From Ignelater luminosus (lineage: Eukaryota > Arthropoda > Insecta > Coleoptera > Elateridae): DNA of 64,000 bases. The stretch spans positions 1 through 64,000 of the forward strand of contig VTPC01000802.1 in the NCBI GenBank assembly GCA_011009095.1, in the 5' to 3' direction. Position numbers and translations under genes: made by a program. Each line of letters opens with the position of its first letter. The first letter of the stretch is position 1. Under the pieces are notes generated by a model. The model had not been told where the DNA came from. It searched no databases and was given only the letters and a program-made list of their open reading frames with translations. Below are positions 35,901 through 47,626 of this stretch, one piece after another.

Positions 35901-36792
35901 CAGTGTGTCCCAATTTCGATGCTCACTATTGGGATTTCGGAAATTGTAAGAGATACGAAGTCGGTTAAATTAGAAAAGTTTTGGCTATTTTGGAGATCAG
36001 TTTACTTATGCTTTTGTTTTTCAAAAAAGTTCACGGCTTACTAGATATTTGCTAAAAACGAAATTATCTTATTTTTTTAAGGTGAAATATCTCAGGAATG
36101 AGCAAAGATAGAAAAGAACAGCAAAGAGGGTGTTTTAGAGAATTTACTCCGAAACACAAAAAAAATCTTTTGTTTTACTTCGGCGGTGAAACGTAAATCC
36201 AAATTTTTTCTAATGGAACGCCTACTTGTTTTCCATATTACTGAACTGCATGCCTTAAATGCTTTTCAGTGATACATGGTTTGACATAGCTATTCTTTTG
36301 TTTTACCGAGTTAAGAAGTGAAAATCGTTTTTCATCATAGTGTGCCATGACATCTAACACACAAAGTCGTGGAGTTTTATCAAAGAAATTCATTTGTTAT
36401 GCAAAAATTGCTAAAACAAAATAAATACGCTTTTATGGGGCATTAGATGTTTAGTTGATGCTACCTGTGAATGCTCAGTAAATTATCTTAAAAGCATCTT
36501 TTGTTTTGTTTTAGCAATTGTTACATAACAAATGTAATTTATCTGACAAAAACCAATGATTTTCATATGTTTAAAGCCATGGCACACTAAATGGAAAATG
36601 CGTTTTATTCAAAAAAAAAATAAGATAATTTCGTTTTTAGCAAATATCTAGTAAGCCGTGAACTTTTTTGAAAAAACAAAAGCATAAATAAACTGATCTC
36701 CAAAATAGCCAAAACTTTTCTAATTTAACCGACTTCGTATCTCTTACAATTTCCGAGATCCCAATAGTGAGTATCGAAATTGGGACACACTG
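35901..36792. mobile_element. Composite Tc1/mariner-like foldback element
   Basis: The ends are CAGTGTGTCCCAATTTCGAT at the left and its inverted equivalent (CAGTGTGTCCCAATTTCGATA) at the right, flanked by TA on both sides. The first about 165 bp of each arm are almost identical. A second inverted pair lies inside: 'atagtgtgccatgaca' at about 36340 and the inverse at about 36570-36590, followed by 'tgctaaaacaaaa' in both arms. The right arm lacks about 260 bp that separate the two blocks in the left arm. Two ORFs that encode the same peptide, on opposite strands, are a product of the inverted arms and are not genes. Confidence 0.75.
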
Positions 36793-36831
36793 TATAAGTG
36801 ATATTTTTAGATTGATTTGGTTGCACAAGAC

Positions 36832-36966
36832 ATGGAACTCAGTCAACAGGATTTTGATAGCAATGATTCGGTGACTGATGCTGATCATATTCCAATAGAC
36901 TTTTCAACTAATGAAGTATATATAGAAGAGCACAGGGAAAGCAAGTGCGATGAAGTTATTTTTTGA
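36832..36966 (+). other. Unassigned acidic ORF, 44 codons
   Basis: The frame opens with MELSQQDFDSNDSVTDADHI and ends at TGA. It is rich in Asp, Glu and Ser, has a codon pattern unlike the AT-rich surroundings, and follows a splice-acceptor-like ATTTTTAG. It looks like the acidic N-terminus of a transposase or nuclear protein, but no family was recognised. Confidence 0.2.
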
Positions 36967-37006
36967 GTTGTTACAGTATTGAAATGGATAATCAATATAG
37001 TTTTTC

Positions 37007-37316
37007 ATGGATATACAGTTTGGCTATTTATGGAATAATCAAAATCTAATCGATTTGTTTTGTAAGTTATTTGAAGTAATTCAGAAAAATGAAACATTAT
37101 CGTGGTTACAAAAATATATATCTTTTGAATATCATGAAATTAACCAAGTTAACTTTACATTTTAAAAAAATTAATAATTACTATGAAAACCAATCATTTG
37201 TTAATCCACCAAAGAAAGCTGCTGCTCCTGATCGCACTGAACTTACTGATGTAGGAGGTTTCTTTACTGAGTCTGATGGTTTTACACTATTACTCTGCAA
37301 AAAAGAAAATTACTGA
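37007..37316 (+). other. Unassigned coding-like fragments in two frames
   Basis: Two overlapping frames look coding-like in succession. One (37007-37165) holds NLIDLFCKLFEVIQKNETLS. The other holds FVNPPKKAAAPDRTELTDVG and closes at 37316. The change of frame suggests a decayed gene or transposon piece, possibly together with the ORF at 36832. No family was recognised. Confidence 0.2.
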
Positions 37317-38060
37317 AGCATAAAACTAGAAAACAAGCAAAGGTATGTTTTAATACAATTACAAATACTGTTAGATATTAATCATTGTGTAGTAAGGAGG
37401 AGTTAAAATGGTTAGCTGTTATTTATCCCTTACATTGTTCTTCAATTGACAATACTTTACTGGTGATAAATCAATAAAATTGATTCAATATAAAAACCAT
37501 TTTAAACAATTTTTAATTTTCAACATTAACTACTTTTTTCAACACTGCAAAGGGCATTCAATAATGCAAACCTGCTCTTGACGCTAGTATGCAATTGAAG
37601 TGGTCATTGTTAAAAGGGGGTATGTGCAAAATTTCAAATTGCTGTAAAAGAATTTGTAAATTCTTTTCTTTTTTTAACAGAGAGTGGTAAAATCAATTTG
37701 TAGAAAAGTCAGGAGAAAGCTGTCATCATTAAAGTCGTAAAAAATTTGCTTTTCTTTTTGTTAGGCAGTTTTTTAACTTTACCAACAATTTGATTTTTGT
37801 TACATATCCCCTTTTAACAACGACCGCTTCAATTGTTAAGACTGTTAGTTGTTTTACAGTAAGTCATGGCCTACCAATATTTTTACAATCTTACATACAC
37901 AGGCTGTCCCATAGATGCTAATAAAGTTTCAAGTAAACATCTTCTATGACTGCTTATTGCAAATCTGCAAAAAGAAAATTCCTCCCTAGCTTAGTTTTCT
38001 TGTACAAGTGAAAAGAAGTTAACACCTTTAATACTGAATAAGCAGAAACAACAATTACCC
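37317..38060. other. Gene-free stretch left of piggyBac
   Basis: Nothing recognised. A 'cttttaacaatgac' type block near 37610 and its inverse near 37810 may be a small inverted repeat. Confidence 0.3.
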
Positions 38061-40564
38061 TTAACACCGCAGTGCTCGCGCAGGGCTTTTTCTCTTCAGT
38101 ACTCGTGTGGGGTACTGCAATCCCCCATACATATAGTTTTAAAAAATACACCGTATAATCGAAAAAAAAAAAGTGAATTGAGTAGATTGTCATTGATTCC
38201 TTTGATTGACAATATTAACTTCAAATGATAATCATATGACACTGGAATTTCCAGGCTAACCTTTCAAAATGTTACCTAGTTCATAATGTTATTCATCACT
38301 ACTGAAATCACTGTTGCCAAACAAGCAAGTTCAATTACAGCCTCTTCCAATTTTCTTCGATCATATGTTACTTCCAGTTTTAAGCAAAATAAATAAGTAA
38401 TGCATATATATATATGTAGATGCAAAGATTTATTTATAAGGAATTAAACATACGTCATTTGTACATGTAACAAAAAATAAATTTAAACTTATTCAGATTC
38501 CACTGAAATTTCTTCTGCCTGATTTGCACACTGTGTGCAAATAATCTCCTGGTGTTCTTTGCATGTCCAACTAGAACACTGGGTGCAAACAACAGGTGTC
38601 TTCTTGTCTAGTCTACGTGGACAGAGATGACAACACCCTCTTCCTATTTTTGCAACTTTTGCCTGCAGTTCTTCTTTAGAAGTAAGTGGATTATCCAATC
38701 TCACCAGAAAATGAATTCTGCTTCGTATATTTTTTGGAATGTTTTTCAGGTACATTCTTTTTAGAATTAATGGTTTACTTAAATCTTTTGCTAAGGTAGA
38801 TAGAAACTCTCTCCTTTCTATCTTTTCGTAGTTCCTGTTTGCTACATATAAAATTCAGAGCATTCAATCCTCCAATATTCATCAGATCAAAGAAAATCAT
38901 CAAAGGCCAGTGTCTGCTATTTCTAGAAACATTATATAGGGTACACATCTTATTGACCATATCCACACCAAATTTGGATCGGTTATATTCCATAATTATG
39001 TCAGGCTTATTTGTAACTGGGTCTATTTCATTCTCATGATGCATTGTGGAGACCACCAAAACGTTTTTATATTTTCTGGGTACAAATGCCACCAAAGTGC
39101 AATTTTTTTGAAACACAAATAAGCTACTACCTTCAGGTCGACTTCTGGTTTGAACGAACTCTGGAGGCAATTCCTTTCTGTTGTTTTTCACTGTCCCAAT
39201 TAGAGTCAATTTTTCTTCTTGCAGTAATTCCATAGCTAATGGAATACTTGTAAACCACCTGTCCAATGTAATATTTCTATTAGTGTTTTGCACAGGTTCA
39301 ACAAGTCTTTTGACAATATCAGCTGGAGAGTTACTTTGTTGATATGGTCCATCAGGTTGTTTTCCAGGATAAATCTCTAGATTAATTGTGCTCATGGTTT
39401 TGGTATCTACAAGAGCAAACACTTTTATGCCGTATTTAGCCGGCTTCGAAGGCAAGTACTGCCTAAAGGTACATCTTCCTCGGAATGCAATTAGTTGTTC
39501 ATCAATAGTCAAAAATGAACTTGGCACAAAGGTTTTTCAACAGTTGTTTACAAATACTTTGAACACCTCTCTAATGGCAGCTACTTTATCTATTTCACGT
39601 CTTGCATGTCTATCATTTATGTTGTCAAGCCTAATGTAACAGCACAAAAAGCGAAATCGATTATAAGACATCGTTAGATAGATTACGTCAATTCCTGTTC
39701 CATCGGTCTTCCATAGATCTATAACATTGGTTCTGGCACATTTTTTAACTCCAATTAGATAGAGTATTCCCAAAAATGCCCGAATCTCACAAGAATCTGT
39801 TTGTTTGGCATACCTATCATGGGAAAATTTTGATTTTACACGTTCAGTGTATATATTTGTTGACGCAGTTATTATATCTATAATTGCATCATTTATAAAG
39901 ATTGAAAAATACTCCATAATAGTATGTACATTTTTTGCAACACCAACTAGTCCTGGTACTTTCAATCCTATATTGTGAGCTCTCCTTTTAGATGCAGGTG
40001 GTGGTGTCTTATTCCACTTTGTAATCTCATCTTTTCCCAAATAATATCTGTTTTCTGTGGCATCATCCTCTTCTTCAGATACAGACTCTTCAGCTTCTTG
40101 TTCTGAATCAGTTTCATGGTCGCTCTTTGTAACAAAATCTTCTTCATCATCACCAGAATCGGAATCTGCGTAAACTTTATTATCCTGTTCCTGCTCGACT
40201 TCATCCAGCCATCTAAGCCATTGTTCCGGATTAGAACTAGCCATTATTTGCATGCTAAAAGGCGAAAACTTTGTAAAGTTCTCATACCTCCAAAACTTTA
40301 GAAAAATACCTACCAATAAACAGAACTATAAATATAGCGGCAGCACTCGCGCAGGGTATCTGAATACCCCAACCAAGTTTTAAGGTTACGTACGAAGATA
40401 ATCTTCCACTAAAATGCAACAACACAATGTCACTACACTTCTCAGACTACTGGAAACAAATAGCTAACGCCTTATTACCGAAGGCTTCTCCACCACCGCA
40501 ATATTCAAAAAAAAAAATAGGAAGTGGGGGATTTAAATCCCCCGTGCGAGCACTGCAGTGTTAA
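38061..40564 (-). mobile_element. piggyBac-family DNA transposon, near complete
   Basis: TTAA target sites bound the element (38061-38064 and 40561-40564). The terminal repeats read inward are CACCGCAGTGCTCGCGC on the left and CACTGCAGTGCTCGCAC on the right. Subterminal copies of the CACTCGCGCAGGG motif lie at about 40347 on the right. Ends are followed by 'gggggatt'-type palindromic blocks on both sides. The transposase lies between on the minus strand. Ends and target sites look intact, so the element could still be mobilised by a related active transposase, but its own gene is broken. Confidence 0.92.
38489..40244 (-). pseudogene. piggyBac transposase (one stop, one frameshift)
   Basis: The likely start is the Met of MASSNPEQWLRWLDE at 40244, after which comes an acidic N-terminal region. 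The catalytic core shows the first Asp in FALVDTKT, the second in ITLDRWFTSIPLA and the third in FGVDMVNKMC. The usual second Asp of that last block (VDxxD) is Asn here. A C-terminal cysteine-rich domain follows (CCHLCPRR, VCTQCSSWTC, CTQC). Two lesions were seen. A TGA at 39537-39539 lies in the same frame as the sequence on both sides and is consistent with a CGA to TGA change. A one-base frameshift lies near 38805-38820, between the core and the cysteine-rich domain. So few lesions imply recent inactivation. The intact reading would be close to 585 residues, a normal size for the family. Confidence 0.9.
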
Positions 40565-41442
40565 TAAAGTACAGAACTGTTAAATTCCTCTTTTTGAAGA
40601 TGGTGTTAAAGATAGAATTCTTTCCAAAAGATAGGTATGACAAACATGCAAGTCTTGGGTGTACTGATAAATCTGATGAAATTAGTTGTTAGCAATGTTT
40701 TCAAGTTTTGACATTTCTTATAGTCTGTTATCACTGGAATAACATTGATAGATCTTTAATTTCGTGCGACATTTAAAGTATTTTTTCTTTACCGTGTTTT
40801 TGACTAATTTGTGAATTATTTATTTGTGGTGTTTATTTTAGTTTGCTATTTCCTTTGGTTTGTATTAAGTTAATATCTTCATTTTGATTTTATAATGATT
40901 AGTTTTCTCTTAGACTTATCAATGAATATGGGCTTAATTTTTATTTAATTTTTGGTGGATATGGTAATTACAATGAAGCAGTTGTAACACAAACAAGAAA
41001 TGTGAAACTGAAGAAAAAACAGTTTGAACATTTGGTTTAAATTAAAATAACCCAATTTAATATTGTTAATTTAATCCTATAATGTTAAAGCTAATAAGGT
41101 TTGTTAAATGATATATGTGTATGTATATCGAAATATCTGTGCAAGGATGAAATAACGTTTCAATTTTTTATTTACTTCTGGGTTTTATTTGTGGGCCTAA
41201 TAATAGTTGCAGAATTATAAATAATACTCGAAATTGAATAAGGAAAATCACTAAAGGGCTTCATAACCTAATTTAATATGAAGAATATCAGTAATTTGTA
41301 ACCATAAATTAACTACACTTGGGAGGGATGCCTTCCTGATCAGGTTCTTTTAAAAATTTTTTTTCTTTCTGTTTCATTTTAAACTGCCTGTAATAAATGT
41401 TTGACCACCGTATATTAGTAAAATTGGGATTATCAAAATATA
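40565..41442. other. Gene-free stretch
   Basis: No recognisable feature between the piggyBac element and the small foldback element at 41443. Confidence 0.4.
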
Positions 41443-41772
41443 CAGGGTGATCCAAGATTCCCCTCTAGTAAGATGATAGCTTTATGTTAGGAGACAGAAA
41501 CAAATTGAGAGCAGAGAGCATCATAGTGCCTCTGGAAGCATAATCTAAAAATATTCTGAACTATACAGGGCGTTCGAGTTGTTTGTGACAGTATCTTACT
41601 TTTTTTTTCAAATAGAACACTCTGTATATTACATCATTCTTGGATTTCCTATTATATTTAGAATATTTTTAGATTATGTTTCCAGAGACACTATGTTGCT
41701 CTCTGCTCTCAATTTGTTTCTATCTCCTAACAAAGTTATCATCTTATTAGAGCGGAATCTTGGACCACCCTG
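41443..41772. repeat. Hairpin MITE, mariner-like ends
   Basis: The ends read inward CAGGGTGATCCAAGATTCC and CAGGGTGGTCCAAGATTCC. Inverted similarity extends about 115 bp on each side at close to 90% by eye, through 'aacaaattgagagcagagag' and 'taatctaaaaatattct'. The central part has a second, smaller inverted pair ('acagggcgtt' and 'aacactctgt'). TA lies at the left; the right flank is CA, so the duplication has decayed. The unit is non-coding and lies about 210 bp beyond the COG1 stop. Confidence 0.85.
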
Positions 41773-41983
41773 CATATACTACTCCTATAAGGTATCTACA
41801 AAAATTTAATCTCAATTCAATGCAAAAAGTCATCTTTACATTAATCTAGGATTAATAAAAACGGTTATGATTTGTTATAATCGTTAATCACAAAAAGAAA
41901 AACATAGAACAATACAAAATTACCAAAAGTGTGTATGCTATTTCCATTTCCGATGCTCAACTACAACTACATCCAATAACATT

Positions 41984-44900
41984 TTAAAAGTTAAAATCAT
42001 GTCTTATTAAAATAAAAATGTTTACCTTAAAATCATTTTTTGAAGTTGTTATTGTCTGTGAAGAAATTTTCTGAACTGGCGCTGTAACTGGAAGAAGAGG
42101 AAACCATGATGCTGATGATGGAATGCTAACTGCTAATACTGATGGTTCCTTTTCAAGGTCTTTAGTTTTTTCAAACATACCTAAACTAGCTAAATGCCCT
42201 GAACTTGGCAGTAAGCATCCTAGAATTACCTATTAAACACAGTAGGTATATTATTAATAATCTTTTTTAAATGATCAAAAAAATTGCTTACTTGTGATTG
42301 TAATACACACATCTTCACATTATTTTGTAGATACGAATAGAAGACATCTAAGTCAAAAGGATCAATTTTTGAACGAAACTTATCACAAATGCTTTGTGAT
42401 TTGGAAACCAACTGCAAATTCTCTCTTGGTATACATAATGTTGTAATGTATTTCACGTCAAATAAAAATTGTAATGCCTGAGTTTGATTTAAGTTACTGT
42501 CTGCTAAATATTCATACTGATTTAGAATAATTTGTATATTTTCTTCAATGCAACGAAGATGTATTTGCCTTGGTAATGTGTGAGGAATAACCGCACTCAT
42601 TTGATTGCTTACTTCTGCAAGAATCTTCTGTAAACTTAAACTTGGTTGCGAAGGTATTTTAATTTGTGATTTAAATATTTTTTCGTCAGTTTGTTCTTGA
42701 ATTTCTTGCTTTTCCCATTTCTATAAAAAAATTATGAGTTAATCACAACAAAAGAATGTAGCAAACAACATTTATGTTATAGTTAAACTCCAAATGAGAT
42801 TGTTTAATGTTAAGTTTGTGCTACAACATGTATTTTCAAGGGATTTTCGTAGTAACTACTTTTGCATTTATTACATTGCGCATTCATAAAATGTTAGTAA
42901 ATTAGTATTTTTAATATCAAGATTGTTACTATACAAAAATGGCTCTCGTATACAGTTTTTCCAACTTTATTAACCCAAAGAAGTCAATAGCAAAGTTTTT
43001 GGACTTGATCCCGTCTTCAATTTGTTTATGTTAGGATGTAACATTGGGTGCATTCAGAGCACTAAACTATTTAGCTAAAAGGTAAACAATGTTTTGTTTA
43101 CGGTTGCAGTCAACACTATGCTAGACACTGAACGCCACGTTGTCTCAACGGTATGTTTGAGCGTTGATTAACATACAATCAACGGTTTGAGATTACTTAT
43201 ATTAAATTGTGTATTTTTAAAATACACGTCTGTTGTAACTTCTCTGCAAATAAGAATGAATAATTTTATTTTAGACAATCTATTATTTGTATTATAATTT
43301 CAGCTGAAATTAGGATGGTTTGAGACCAAGAGATTACAAATCAGGAAAACTTACAATTATTATCGTTTCCTGGAATCAATCGATTGTTAACTATTATGAA
43401 ATCATTTAATAGCAAAACCTTTTTTGTTGCTGGGATTATATTATCATTAGACATCTTGTTTATTTTGCATAAGAGTTAAATACGTAAATACAACCAATTT
43501 AAAATACTAGATTGAAGTTAGAAATATGCGTGCTCTTGACGATGTTCTTGTTAGATGGCGCTTGTGTTGCACAGTTTAGTTCAGTAAACATAAAAATTTT
43601 ATGTTGAGTATGTTGACCAACTGTTAGAAGTAAACGAATCCGTTCAGTACTCTCAAACTGTTTAAGCAGTTTAGTGCTCTGAACGCACCCATTGTGTAGA
43701 ATTTAATTTTCCACTAACTCTAAATTTTTGATAATTATTTCACCCCTTAATAATACAGCCTTGCAACTCTTCCAGGATATTTAATGCAGGGTCATGCAGT
43801 TGACATTTCTTAGAATACAGTCTGTTCTATTTTCTAAGCTCTGAGCTCTGACTTTTGTTTCTGATTTTAGACCTATGAAAGTTTAGTGTACCGAGTGGTT
43901 AAAGTCATAGGTGCAGACTTATAATTTTTTTTATAAACGAATTTTAATAAAATTTGGGATATACAAAACTTAATAAATGCAATTTTTTGAGATTTTAAGT
44001 CCATTAATATCACTTCCAGTTTCACTAGAAATGACATCAACTTTCTTATTTTAAATAGGCACCCAGTATATTTTTACAAATTTGTATTCTACATAGATTC
44101 TGATTTTGATACACTGGTTTTTGTTAATATCTATTTTTAGGGCTACTAAAAATTCAATTTTTATGTTTTAATCTAGACAGCTGAAATGCTGCCCAAACTG
44201 TTTAGAATTAGTCAAATAACTAGAACAAATAATATTCAAATTAAATTTGTTTTATTAGAACGTGATGACAATCTACACATTCAAAAGCTTAAAACTTCAT
44301 TTCTTCAAATGGCACCTCCTTGGGATGTCCATTCAAATAAAATCACGTTTATACTTTCTGTTTGACTTTATTGTAAAAACTACATTGAAAATAACTGTGA
44401 GCAAATAGGGGACTTAGAGATTGTCTTGATAATATTGTGATGTTTGTTTTTGTTTTTTTGCACATAAGTGCAAACTTATTTCCCAAGGGAATAAAGTAGA
44501 TTTTCATATTATAAACGAAACCACCTCTCTGACAATGCGATAATTAACTACTTAGATTTTAAATAATATGAGACTAAATAATTTAGAGTGACAGTCACGA
44601 GAGAATTTTAGTATGTATTGCAAGAAGCTTGCTTGAAAACTTACAATCTCAGGATTAATAGACATTTACTCCCTAGATGCATAAATGACTATATTATAAC
44701 AAGATATACTTACTGGTAAAATATGCAGCATATTAAGCACACTAACATCTCTTAATTCATTTGAGAGTAGTTCTGTGTGTTTAGTGCAACTGTTTAACCA
44801 ATTCCGATAAAACTGTAGACTAGATTTTACAAAATTTGTACAAATTCTCTCCCATTCATCATTTTTATTATCAGAAGAGCAACATTTATTTAAACTAGGG

Positions 44901-47140
44901 CAAAGTTCACATAGAGCTTGCAAAAATCTAGCACAAATTAAAGATTTTATTACGTAGACTTTTTGATCATTTTCTGATTTTGTATATTTTTCTAAATATG
45001 ATGTCAACCTAAAATAATATAAAACATATGTACATATGTGCAAAACAAAGTTATAACTTACTTATAAGAATATGTACTACATTCTGATTTTAAGAATTCT
45101 TCAACTTCATTTCTATCTACAAATTTTTTATCATAAGCTTCTTTTATAATAGGAAGTTTTATGTCATCCCTGACATTTGTGTGTTCTATTCCATACAAAT
45201 ACAGAGAAACATCTTCAAGAAGCTCTAAATACTTTCTATCCAATTGTGCACATAACTGTACAATGTTTGAAGAATATCCCTTCGTTTTCATTGAAAGCCC
45301 TACATAAATCAAAAATGACAGTTTCAAGTTGGGATTTAAAAGAATACATGCTCACACACCTAAATGTTTGTTTTCAGTACGACTAACATCACCTTCTTCC
45401 TCTTTCCAAGTATACCACCTTAAATCACCTTCAAAAGGTTCCGTTTTCATGGCATCACTTAAAGTTTTTTCTATACTATCTTGCAAAGAAATAGAGTTTG
45501 CAGAAACTTTTTTTGATATTAAAATTTTTGCTCTGGCAGTAATTAAAGCTTGAAAGAAATAATACCATACATGAAAATTGGTTGGTAAATTAGTTTCGCT
45601 ACATATGACATCCCAATTTTTGGGCAATTCTAAAAGAAGAAAAGCAGAGAAATAATCATAGATATTTATTTCTAAAATTTTTGTTCTTACCTATCTTTAA
45701 TGATTCTTCTCGTATTATATGCAAACCTTTTATATTTGTAATTAATTCCAAAGAATGTTCCAACCCTTTCTTTATATCATCTGCAGTATTACTTAACCAG
45801 TTTTTTACAATTATTGGAATTTGGTTGGTAGAAGATTCAAATTTTATATTATTATTCCATTTTGGTCTAAAAGTAAAATTATATTATTCAGACATTATTT
45901 TTGTATTTATGAAACGTACCTAAATTGTTTGATTATATCTGTAATATAGACCACTAATGGTGTTAATGGCAGGTTTACTTTCGTTAAAGTTGCTGGTGCA
46001 TCATCACTTACTATGCTTTCAAGTTGTTGCCATATTAATCCACGTTTGGTGTTCTTATAATCTTAAAACAGAAAATATTACCTAAGTATCTCATTTATTC
46101 ACTGGTAAGATAGCTTATACATACTGATAAAACATTGATGTAATAAATGGACAGTTGTAACAAGGCATTTCAACATTGCAGTTACTTGTACACGAACACT
46201 AATATGTGGTTCATTTATCACCATACTTAAGGCAGTTTTTCGAAGTTCAATGAAAACATTTAAAAGTTCTAAATCATTCTGATATCTTTCCAACAGCATC
46301 AAGGCATTTAAGTTACTGCTGGTTTCCTGTAACTCGAGACAATGAATTTACTTCAAAAATGAATATAAAGAAATTTTACCTCTACTGAAAGTTCAACTGT
46401 TTTTAACTTCTCTTTTGCCCTTTTTAGTATTCGATTCCGTAATATATCTATATCCGATTTCATTCGCTTTAAAATTGGTAATTTTTCCAAGGTATCCTTA
46501 CTTAATAACTGTAAACCTAAATATAAAATTAATAAAATGGCTAAGTTATAAGAACATTTTACATCTTACCAGTGTGAATGTGTTGTGCCAAAAGATAAAT
46601 TTGTGCTGCTTTTGAAAAATCTTCTTCTTCCAAAGCCATCCAAATTTGATTGTTAACCACCATTGCTAATCGAATTTGCATAACAATAGTTCGCTCATTT
46701 AATGTTTTTCTTGAATACATATTAGAAAGGAAAACTTACGTAACAAATTATTATATACCTTATTAAAACTTACGGATCAATAGCTGATGAACGCTTTTTA
46801 CATGGTGTAGAAGCACTTACAATGAGTGATTCACATCTATCAGTAATTTCTTGAATACTCTCAACGATCTTTTCTGATGTGCTTTTCATTGATTTAATTG
46901 CATCCGAGGCCGTCAATACATCTTTATAGCGGTCGCTAGATCCAGATAATATACTTAGTATGCTTGAATTCTTATTACAAAGTTAAAGTAGTCTTACCCA
47001 ACCATTCCACGTAATTCCACCCTTTTCTTTTCTATCTCTGCATCCAACAGCTTTTCTATTTCGATTATTTCACTAATTGAATGTTCTTCAAATAGTTTGT
47101 CAATATCTAAAGCCAACAGATCAGAATTTACATTTGCCAT
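41984..47140 (-). CDS. COG1: Conserved oligomeric Golgi complex subunit 1
   Basis: Twelve exons join in frame with GT-AG introns: 46998-47140, 46774-46935, 46570-46709, 46380-46516, 46125-46326, 45920-46061, 45691-45866, 45360-45629, 45062-45299, 44714-45008, 42292-42720 and 42026-42229. Reading on into the last donor gives a stop at 41984 and about 859 residues; human COG1 has 980. The N-terminus has the family signature: a LFEEHSISEIIEIE block, then ELRGMV, the split GDRYKD and the SDAIKSM helix. Near the C-terminus are ALQFLFDVKYI and IDPFDLDVFYSYL, both diagnostic of COG1. The protein is a mostly helical subunit of lobe A of the COG tether for retrograde vesicles within the Golgi. The start ATG at 47140 opens the conserved region and is well supported. 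The extreme C-terminus is uncertain because the last donor may be used. The 2-kb intron 42721-44713 carries a transposon-like element. Confidence 0.9.
43046..43690. repeat. MITE with 3-bp ATT duplication, PIF/Harbinger-like
   Basis: The ends read inward GGGTGCATTCAGAGCACTAA and GGGTGCGTTCAGAGCACTAA, and ATT flanks both sides (43043-43045 and 43691-43693). A 3-bp duplication with GGG-starting ends fits the PIF/Harbinger superfamily. No transposase lies inside. It sits in the last large intron of COG1. Confidence 0.7.
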
Positions 47141-47418
47141 TATTATATTTTCTTTTTTGATACGTTTTATAACCTCAATTTAAAAATGTTTACTTGTCAA
47201 CTTCAACTGTCAACGAAGACAGACTTCCCAGTGTTGCCGATCTTTGCGAGAAAAATCCCCCAGCATGACGCAAATGTCAGATTCAAAACAGTTTTTATTA
47301 TAACGGGTGTTCAAAGAGGCGTTTACTAAAATTCTACAAGTTTTTGAGTTGGTATAAATATGTACCGGTCTTTGACAATCAGCTGATTTACACCAAATGG
47401 AAAAGGTCAATTAAGAAT
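47141..47418. other. COG1 upstream region
   Basis: The segment directly upstream of the COG1 start should hold its promoter and 5' UTR. No TATA box or other motif can be assigned. A mariner-type end ('aacgggtgttcaaag' near 47303) may mark the edge of the adjacent transposon. Confidence 0.35.
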
Positions 47419-47626
47419 TTACAAACGCTGAACCAGTAGAACTTTAAGTTCGTCCGTGAACGAACGACGGCCACGATTGAATTTACTAAACCAGTGATAT
47501 ATGTAGATTAGATTGTGCTTCATCGCCAAAAGTCAAAGTGAGTTTATCAATGCACTGTTGCCAAGATAATAAACGTCAAAAGTCGTAGTAAATTATCGCT
47601 CGAAAATTTTCACGAGTTAATTCCAT
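47419..47626 (-). pseudogene. Mariner transposase, N-terminal fragment
   Basis: The minus-strand frame opens MELTRENFRAIIYYDF, then has an in-frame TGA, and continues with QQCIDKLTLTFGDEA and a WFSKFNRGRRSFTDE block before a stop. These are the paired HTH region of classical mariner (mos1-like) transposases. This is a different lineage from the DUF4817-type fragments elsewhere in the window. No catalytic domain remains. Confidence 0.8.

Noticed and set aside
35832..36044. 70-codon ORF that recurs as an ORF at 36637-36888
   Set aside because: Identical peptide on opposite strands results from the inverted arms of the foldback element; it has no transposase or other domain.
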